Below are positions 43,801 through 48,530 of a stretch of 48,530 nt of DNA, piece by piece. The stretch comes from Pseudomonadota bacterium (GTDB lineage Bacteria; Verrucomicrobiota; Verrucomicrobiia; Limisphaerales; SXTU01). Location: positions 1 through 48,530 of the forward strand of contig RFSE01000022.1 in NCBI GenBank assembly GCA_009924135.1, in the 5' to 3' direction. The notes under the pieces are model-generated. The model was not told the origin of the DNA and searched no databases. It saw only the letters and a list, made by a program, of their open reading frames with translations. Position numbers and translations under genes: made by a program. How positions within the stretch are numbered: the stretch's first letter is position 1; each line of letters opens with the position of its first letter.

Positions 43801-46800
43801 GCCATCGTAATTGGCCACATGGAGGTTGCCCGCCCCGTCAAAGGCCAGCGCCGTTGGCCCAGTCAGCCCGGTAAGCGTCGCGCTGGCGGTGGTCGCACCG
43901 GGCGCAAACTTGCTTACCGTGTTGGCACTGTAGTTGGCCACATAGAGGTTGCCCGCCCCGTCAAAGACCAGCGCACTGGGCGCACTCAGCCCGGCAAGCG
44001 TTGCACTGGCGGTGGTCGCACCGGGCGCAAACTTGCTTACCGTGGTGCCATCGTAGTTGGCCACATAGAGGTTGCCCGCCCCGTCAAAGGCCAGCGCATA
44101 AGGCCCGCTCAACCCGGTGAGCGTCGCGCTGGCGGTGGTCGCGCCGGGTGCAAATTTGCTCACCGTGTTGGCACTGTAGTTGGCCACATAAAGGTTGCCC
44201 GCCCGGTCAAAGGCCAGCCCATCTGGCCCGTTCAGCCCGGTGAGCGTCGCGCCGGCGGTGGTCGAGCCCGGCGCAAATTTGCTTACCGTGGTGTCATTGT
44301 AGTTGGCCACCAAGAGGTTGCCGGCCCCATCAAAGGCCAGTGCATAGGGCCCGTTCAGCCCGGTGAGCGTCGCGCTGGCGGTGGTGGCACCGGGCGCGAA
44401 TTGGCTCACCGTATTGGCATTGGAGCTGGCCACAAAGAGGTTGCCGGCCCCATCAAAGGCCAGCGCACTGGGCCCGCTCAACCCGGTGAGCGTCGCGCTG
44501 GCGGTGGTCGCACCCGGCGCAAACTTGCTCACCGTATTGGCATCGTAGTTGGCCACAAAGAGGTTGCCCGCCCCGTCAAAGGCCAGGGCATAGGGCACAC
44601 TCAGCCCGGTGAGCGTGGCGCTGGCGGTGGTGGCACTGGCACTCGGCAGCATGAAGCTCGGCACATCATTCACCGGGGTCACCACGATGGTGAAGGTGTT
44701 CGTGCTCTTGTCCACTCCCAGGCTGGCCACGGTCCCGGCCGGCCGTCGGCCGATTCCATCCACCACCCCGGTGCCTCCGCTGTCCTGCACCACCACGGTC
44801 ACCGTGGCTGTGCCGTTGGAGTTGGCCGCCGCCGTGAAGGTCAGCTTTCCGGTGTTGTCAATCGCCGGGGCCACGCTGAAGAGACCGGGATTGTTGACCG
44901 TGACCGTGTAGCCCACCAGCGTCTGGTCCGCTTCGTTGGGTGGCAGGCCGGGGGAGAAGGTGGCAAAGCTGTTGACCGTCTGCGCGCCGGCATCCTCCAA
45001 GATCGTCACCGTGCTCGGCGCGAAGCTCACGCTCGGCGCGTCATTCACCGGCGTGACCGTCACCACGAAGGTGTTCGTCACCGAGAGCATCCCGGCGTCC
45101 GTTGCGCTCACGCTGATCTGGCTCGTGCCGTTGCTGTTCGCGGTGAAAGCCAGTGTCAAGTTCGTACCCTGCGTGATCGTCGCGGTCACCAACCCGCTGT
45201 TCGTGTTCGCCACCACCGCGTAGGTCAGGTCCTTGGCCGTGGTTTCCATGTCCGCGAAGACGGCGGTGAGGTTCCTTACCACATTCGCCGCGTCCTCGTT
45301 CACCCTCAGACCCGCGATGGGGAAGGGCACCGTCGGCGCGGTGTTGGCTGGCGGCGTGATGGTGATGATGAAAGTTTGCGCCGCACTCGTGTCCACGCCG
45401 CCGTCGGCCGTGCCGCCATTATCGTGAGCCTGCACCGTCACCGTGGCCGTGCCCACCGCCGAGACCAGCGGCGTGAAGGTAAGGGTGCCGTTCGCATCGA
45501 TGGCCGGTTGCACGCTGAAGAACTCGTTGTGATCGTTCGAGACGAGGAAGTTCACCGACTGTCCCGACTCATCCGCCGGACCAGCGGAGATGTCCTGCGC
45601 CACGTTGTTCGACGTGACCAGGCCGCAGTCGGCGGAGACGCTGAGGGCGAAAGCCGACGTAAATTTGCTTACCGTGTTGGCAGTGAGGTTGGCCACAAAG
45701 AGGTTGCCCAATCCATCAAAGGCCAGCGCTATGGGCGCATTCAGCCCGGTGAACGTCGCGCTTGGGGTAGTAGCGCCCGGCGCAAATTTGCTCACCGTGG
45801 TGCCGCCGGAGTTGGCCACATAGAGGTTGCCTGAACCGTCAAAGGCCAGTGCTCGCGGTCGGCTCAGGCCAGTGAGCGTCGCGCTGGCGGTGGTCGCGCC
45901 CGGCGCAAACTTGCTCACCGTGTTGGCACCGTAGTTGGCCACAAAGAGGTTGCCTGAACCGTCAAAGGCCAGTGCGCCTGGCCCATTCAGCCCGGTGAGT
46001 GTCGCGCTGGGGGTAGTAGTGCCCGGTACAAATTTGCTCACCGTGTCGGCACTGCCGTCAAGATCGTTGGCCACAAAGAGGTTGCCCGCTCCGTCAAAGG
46101 CCAGCGTGTCAGGCACCTCCAGCCCGGTGAGCGTCGCGCTGGCAGTCGTCGCACCCGGTGCAAATTTGCTTACGGTGGAGGCGTTATTATTGGCCACATA
46201 GAGATTGCCTGCCCCATCAAAGACCAGCGCATAGGGCAGGTCCAGCCCGGTGAGCGTCGCGCTGGCAGTCGTCGCACCCGGTGCAAATTTACTCACCGTG
46301 GTGCCTTGGTAGTTGGCCACGTAGATGTTGCCTGCCCCATCAATGGCCAGACCAGCAGGCCCATTCAGCCCGGTGAGCGTCGCGCTGGGGGTGGTTGCGC
46401 CCGGCACAAATTTGCTCACCGTGGAAGCATTGATGTTGGCCACATAGAGGTTGCCCGCCCCGTCAAAGGCCAGGGCATAGGGACCATTCAGCCCGGTGAG
46501 TGTTGTGCTGGGGGTGGTGGCGGCGGAGCCCGGCAGCGTAAAGCTCGGCGCGTCATTCACCGGCGCGACCGTCACCACGAAGGTGTTCGTCACGGACAAG
46601 CTTCCGGCGTCCGTCGCCTTGACCGAGATCAGGCTTGTGCCGTTGCTGTTCGCGGTGAAGGCCAGCGCCAGGTTGGTTCCCTGCGTGATCGTCGCGGTCA
46701 CCAAGCCGCTGTTGGTGTTCGCCACGACGGCGTAGGTCAGGCTCACGGCAGGCGTTTGGGCGTCGCTGAAGACGGCGGTGAGATTCGTCACCACGTTCGC

Positions 46801-48530
46801 CGCGTCCTCCAGCACGCTGAAGCTGGGAATCGCACTGGCCACCGTCGGCGCGGTGTTTAAGGTCGTGATCGTGAAGGTCTGCGCGGCACTCGTGTCCACG
46901 CCGCCATCAGCCGTGCCGCCACTATCGTGGGCCTGCACCGTCACCGTGGCCGTGCCTACGGCCGAGACCAGCGGCGTGAAGGTAAGGGTGCCGTTCGCAT
47001 CGATGGCCGGTTGCACGCTGAAGAGCCCGTGGTTGTCGTTCGACACGAGGAAGTTCACGACTTGTTCCGACTCGTTCGCGGGACCGACGGAAATGTTCTG
47101 CGCCACGTTGTTCGAGGTGACCAAACCACTGTCCGCCGCCACCGTGATCGCGTAGGGCGAACTGCTGCTGAACCGCGCGAGATTACCATAGGGCCTGTTC
47201 CCGCTGCCGGCGGTCCCGAACTGTCCCCCCGCCAGAATCCGGCCGGTGCCATCCACCGCCAAAGCTGCGGCGGTCTCATTCAAATTGGGATTGGTGAAGG
47301 TGGTGTCCAACGTGCCATCGGCGTTGAACCGCGCGAGGCGCTTAACGCTGCTGTTTCCGCTGCCCGCAGTCGTGAACGATCCGGCCGCCAGGATCTTGCC
47401 TTTGCCGTCCACGAGCAGCGCGTTGGCGTAGCTGCTCAAATTCGGATTTACGAACGTGGTGTCCAGCGTGCCATCGGTATTGAACCGGGCGAGATACTTG
47501 TAGGCACTCATCCCGCTCCCAGCGGTCGTGAATTGTCCACCCACCAGCACCCTGCCGGTGCCATCCACCGCCAAAGCACTCGCGTCGCTGTTCAAGTTCG
47601 GGTTGGCGAAAGTGGTATCCAGCGTGCCGTCCGCGTTGAACCGCGCAAGACGAGCATAGGTGCTGTTCCCGCTGCCGGCGGTCGGGAAGGACCCACCCAC
47701 TAGAATCTTCCCGTCGCCATCCACCGCCACCGTGCCAGCGGGGGAACCGAGATTCGGGTTGGCGAAGGTGGTGTCCAGCGTGCCATCCGCGTTGAACCGC
47801 GCGAGAAAATTGCGGGGGCTGCTCTCGCTGCCGGCGGTCGTGAAATATCCAGCCACCACAATCTTGCCGTTGCCATCCAGCACCAGCGCGCGGACGGGGT
47901 TGTCCAGATTCGGGTTGGCGAAGGTGGTGTCCAGTGTGCCATCCGCGTTGAACCGCGCGAGATACTTGCAGGCGCTGCTCCCGCTGCCAGCGGTTGTGAA
48001 ATATCCTCCCACCACGATCTTGCCGTTGCCATCCACCGCCACCGCGCTGACGGGACCGCCCAAATTCGGATTGGCGAACGTGGTGTCCAGCGTGCCATCC
48101 TCGTTGAACCGCGCGAGAAACAAATAGGGGGTGCTCAGGCTGTCGGGATTCGTGATCGGGCCTGACCCACCCACCAGAAGCTTGCCTTTGCTGCCAGCCA
48201 GCGCCACCGCGCTGACACTGATGCTCAAATTCGGATTGGCGAAGGTGGTGTCCAGAAGGCCACCCGGCCCGGCGGGCAGGATAAAGCTCGGGGCGGTGTT
48301 GGGTATGGGTACCACAAACGTGTAGAGCATGTTCGCCGTATTGGCCCCACCGGGGGTGGTGACGATGACGCTCACCGCGCCCGCCGCATGGGCCGGGGTG
48401 GTGGCAGTGATCTGGGTGGCACTGTCCACGGTGAAGCTCGTCACGGCCGTGCCGCCAATGGTTACGCCGGTGGCTCCGGTGAAGTCCGTACCGGTGATCG
48501 TCACAATCGTGCCGCCCGCCGTGCTGCCGC
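40807..48530 (-). CDS. Giant surface protein with three seven-repeat propellers and Ig-like domains (5' end missing)
   Basis: At least 2,573 residues; the N-terminus runs off the right edge, where the first visible codons encode an IPT/TIG domain. Order from N to C: TIG; seven delta-60-type repeats of 52 residues (LDTTFANPNL...FNADGT); then alternating Ig/cadherin-like domains (NDAPS and LEDAANV openings) with a first and a second seven-repeat block of 41 residues (LAFDGAGNLYVANY pattern); further cadherin-like domains; and a C-terminal region with GRIYYVQYKD and GRFYQIV like the Verrucomicrobial surface C-domain. No enzyme motif is seen. Likely a secreted adhesin or matrix protein. The outer-membrane barrel gene follows by 21 bp. 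Three inserted Arg/Pro-containing loops occur at one repeated position. The GTG at 48504 is only an internal codon, since the frame stays open to the edge. Confidence 0.88.
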   Translation of the reverse strand, partial: GSTAGGTIVTITGTDFTGATGVTIGGTAVTSFTVDSATQITATTPAHAAGAVSVIVTTPGGANTANMLYTFVVPIPNTAPSFILPAGPGGLLDTTFANPNLSISVSAVALAGSKGKLLVGGSGPITNPDSLSTPYLFLARFNEDGTLDTTFANPNLGGPVSAVAVDGNGKIVVGGYFTTAGSGSSACKYLARFNADGTLDTTFANPNLDNPVRALVLDGNGKIVVAGYFTTAGSESSPRNFLARFNADGTLDTTFANPNLGSPAGTVAVDGDGKILVGGSFPTAGSGNSTYARLARFNADGTLDTTFANPNLNSDASALAVDGTGRVLVGGQFTTAGSGMSAYKYLARFNTDGTLDTTFVNPNLSSYANALLVDGKGKILAAGSFTTAGSGNSSVKRLARFNADGTLDTTFTNPNLNETAAALAVDGTGRILAGGQFGTAGSGNRPYGNLARFSSSSPYAITVAADSGLVTSNNVAQNISVGPANESEQVVNFLVSNDNHGLFSVQPAIDANGTLTFTPLVSAVGTATVTVQAHDSGGTADGGVDTSAAQTFTITTLNTAPTVASAIPSFSVLEDAANVVTNLTAVFSDAQTPAVSLTYAVVANTNSGLVTATITQGTNLALAFTANSNGTSLISVKATDAGSLSVTNTFVVTVAPVNDAPSFTLPGSAATTPSTTLTGLNGPYALAFDGAGNLYVANINASTVSKFVPGATTPSATLTGLNGPAGLAIDGAGNIYVANYQGTTVSKFAPGATTASATLTGLDLPYALVFDGAGNLYVANNNASTVSKFAPGATTASATLTGLEVPDTLAFDGAGNLFVANDLDGSADTVSKFVPGTTTPSATLTGLNGPGALAFDGSGNLFVANYGANTVSKFAPGATTASATLTGLSRPRALAFDGSGNLYVANSGGTTVSKFAPGATTPSATFTGLNAPIALAFDGLGNLFVANLTANTVSKFTSAFALSVSADCGLVTSNNVAQDISAGPADESGQSVNFLVSNDHNEFFSVQPAIDANGTLTFTPLVSAVGTATVTVQAHDNGGTADGGVDTSAAQTFIITITPPANTAPTVPFPIAGLRVNEDAANVVRNLTAVFADMETTAKDLTYAVVANTNSGLVTATITQGTNLTLAFTANSNGTSQISVSATDAGMLSVTNTFVVTVTPVNDAPSVSFAPSTVTILEDAGAQTVNSFATFSPGLPPNEADQTLVGYTVTVNNPGLFSVAPAIDNTGKLTFTAAANSNGTATVTVVVQDSGGTGVVDGIGRRPAGTVASLGVDKSTNTFTIVVTPVNDVPSFMLPSASATTASATLTGLSVPYALAFDGAGNLFVANYDANTVSKFAPGATTASATLTGLSGPSALAFDGAGNLFVASSNANTVSQFAPGATTASATLTGLNGPYALAFDGAGNLLVANYNDTTVSKFAPGSTTAGATLTGLNGPDGLAFDRAGNLYVANYSANTVSKFAPGATTASATLTGLSGPYALAFDGAGNLYVANYDGTTVSKFAPGATTASATLAGLSAPSALVFDGAGNLYVANYSANTVSKFAPGATTASATLTGLTGPTALAFDGAGNLHVANYDGTTVSKFTTAYALSVPADSGLVTSNTFATAISPGPVDESAQVVNFLVSNDNNSLFSVQPAIDANGTLTFTPLVSAVGTATVTVQAHDNGGTANGGVDTSAAQTFTITTLNTPPTVASAIQGFSVNEDAANVVRNLTAVFADAQTPAVSLTYAVVANTNSGLVTATITQGTNLTLAFTANSNGTSQISVSATDAGDLAVTNTFVVTVTPVNDAPSVTFAQSTVTVLEDAGAQSLAAFATFLAGPPNEADQTLVGYAVSVDNAGLFSVAPAIDNSGQLTFTPAANSNGTAIVTVVAQDSGGTGRQPAALSLPPLPGGVDKSTNTFTLVVLPVNDAPSVTFAQNPVTVLEDAGAQSLPGFATFSPGPPNEADQTLVGYTVTVDNAGLFSVAPAIDNNGKLTFTTAANSNGTATVTVVVQDSGGTTLPNNNRRPQFLETVGVDKSTNTFVINVTPVNDPPTFQLAGNVLVDENSGAYSRTSFASAVSRGPQDESGQTVNFHVTNDNTPLFSVQPAISTVGPRAPAGISIRPAGAVPNGGTLTFTPAANAYGVAHVTVTAQDTGGTANGGNDSSEPQQFTITVFAPPVNTVPGTQTNSSNKPLYFTVTNAVDNSIYVSDPDSTNLTVTLTVTNGTVTVPTTNGLEVAGNSTTNLALYGSIANLNAALQTLTYLSFTNAFGGDLLTVATVDDTPIGGQTNVVPTTVPIYIEVPTLGGIPKVSLDSLNTPTRTVTNVVAVTNGPNALDTNFVQGISFNAASNVVNVLPVGGQDGSTNRTTITVTVQYSDGTTDLITVPVVIYQPLLTSVTGDSTYNSTFGTPIFNPQTSLYEQKVSVVNHTPFDFAALRITATNLPAGVMLRNASITNGGLPYIEYNLPVPSGSTQTLTLEYYSTRRGTPVTPGLKLELLNQSRVIPPVSNPVAQAVLARRGYAPDGRVKFYIEFPTVAGRIYYVQYKDAVGDPWKTSPVNIIGTGNRLNWMDEGAPNTDSAPGLGRFYQIVTGN
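43780..44640 (-). repeat. Seven 123-bp propeller-type tandem repeats, block B
   Basis: Seven units of 41 residues, closely related to block A. The interval is 861 bp, exactly seven times 123. Neighbouring units differ by only a few substitutions. Confidence 0.92.
45661..46520 (-). repeat. Seven 123-bp propeller-type tandem repeats, block A
   Basis: Seven units of about 41 residues with the core LAFDGAGNLYVAN and closing VSKFAPGATT. One unit carries a four-residue extension near DLDGSAD. The DNA units are highly similar. Confidence 0.9.
47163..48258 (-). repeat. Seven delta-60-type 156-bp tandem repeats
   Basis: Seven units, each opening LDTTF-NPNL and closing with LARFN-DGT (the last closes LARFSS). 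Unit length is about 52 residues. Each unit plausibly contributes one blade, giving a seven-bladed propeller. Confidence 0.9.

Noticed and set aside
42784..45834. A 1,016-codon plus-strand open frame opposite the giant surface protein
   Set aside because: The translation is Arg/His/Gly-rich and repeats only because the opposite strand is repetitive. The minus-strand product has recognisable domains.
43780..46520. Regular repeats considered as a CRISPR array
   Set aside because: The unit is 123 bp, translated throughout, with no short conserved repeat alternating with unique spacers and no cas genes near.

Overview
The window is GC-rich bacterial chromosome and looks like a member of the PVC superphylum, most probably Verrucomicrobiota and perhaps the Pedosphaera/Limisphaerales side (inference from gene content, not from a marker tree). 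The pointers are secreted planctomycete/verrucomicrobial families (DUF1501 and DUF1080 proteins, PPC domains, PQQ-type propellers, CxxCH haem-binding proteins, a DUF6797/sorbosone-dehydrogenase-like protein), very large extracellular repeat proteins, near absence of Shine-Dalgarno sites, and many small palindromes and 7-bp tandem arrays between and inside genes. No rRNA, tRNA, CRISPR array, transposase or phage gene was seen.

Layout. 1-7.2 kb: PhoB-type regulator, a secreted double alpha/beta-hydrolase, a PhyH-type dioxygenase, a secreted SGNH hydrolase and methionyl-tRNA synthetase. 7.2-7.85 kb: gene-free cluster of four different repeats. 7.85-17.7 kb: a cupredoxin-cytochrome c protein diverging from a 2,598-residue hybrid histidine kinase made mostly of coiled coil. 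17.9-26.1 kb: a co-directional run of PPC protein, small unknown, two tandem PQQ-like propellers, DUF1080 and DUF1501 proteins, probably devoted to extracytoplasmic carbohydrate or peptide breakdown. 26.3-29.7 kb (minus strand): YebC/TACO1 protein, pseudouridine synthase and a PpiD-like periplasmic foldase. 29.8-34.5 kb: lone receiver, two paralogous membrane zinc-ribbon proteins, two overlapping amidohydrolase-like genes and a di-CxxCH protein with a terpenoid-cyclase-like toroid. 35-39.1 kb (minus): rsmH, a prepilin-like small membrane protein and a propeller dehydrogenase-like protein. 39.7-48.5 kb (minus): an outer-membrane barrel directly downstream of a giant surface protein (at least 2,573 residues) cut by the right edge.

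Most notable points: (1) small repeats inserted in frame in housekeeping genes, namely a 99-bp inverted-repeat element in rsmH and a 7-bp array in metG, with another 7-bp array between the start codon and Tat signal of an amidohydrolase-like gene; (2) the giant coiled-coil kinase with nine tandem 53-residue units; (3) the giant surface protein with three separate blocks of exactly seven propeller-type repeats, encoded next to an outer-membrane barrel. No complete defence or biosynthetic system is evident. Domain names come from motif recognition by eye, without database searches.
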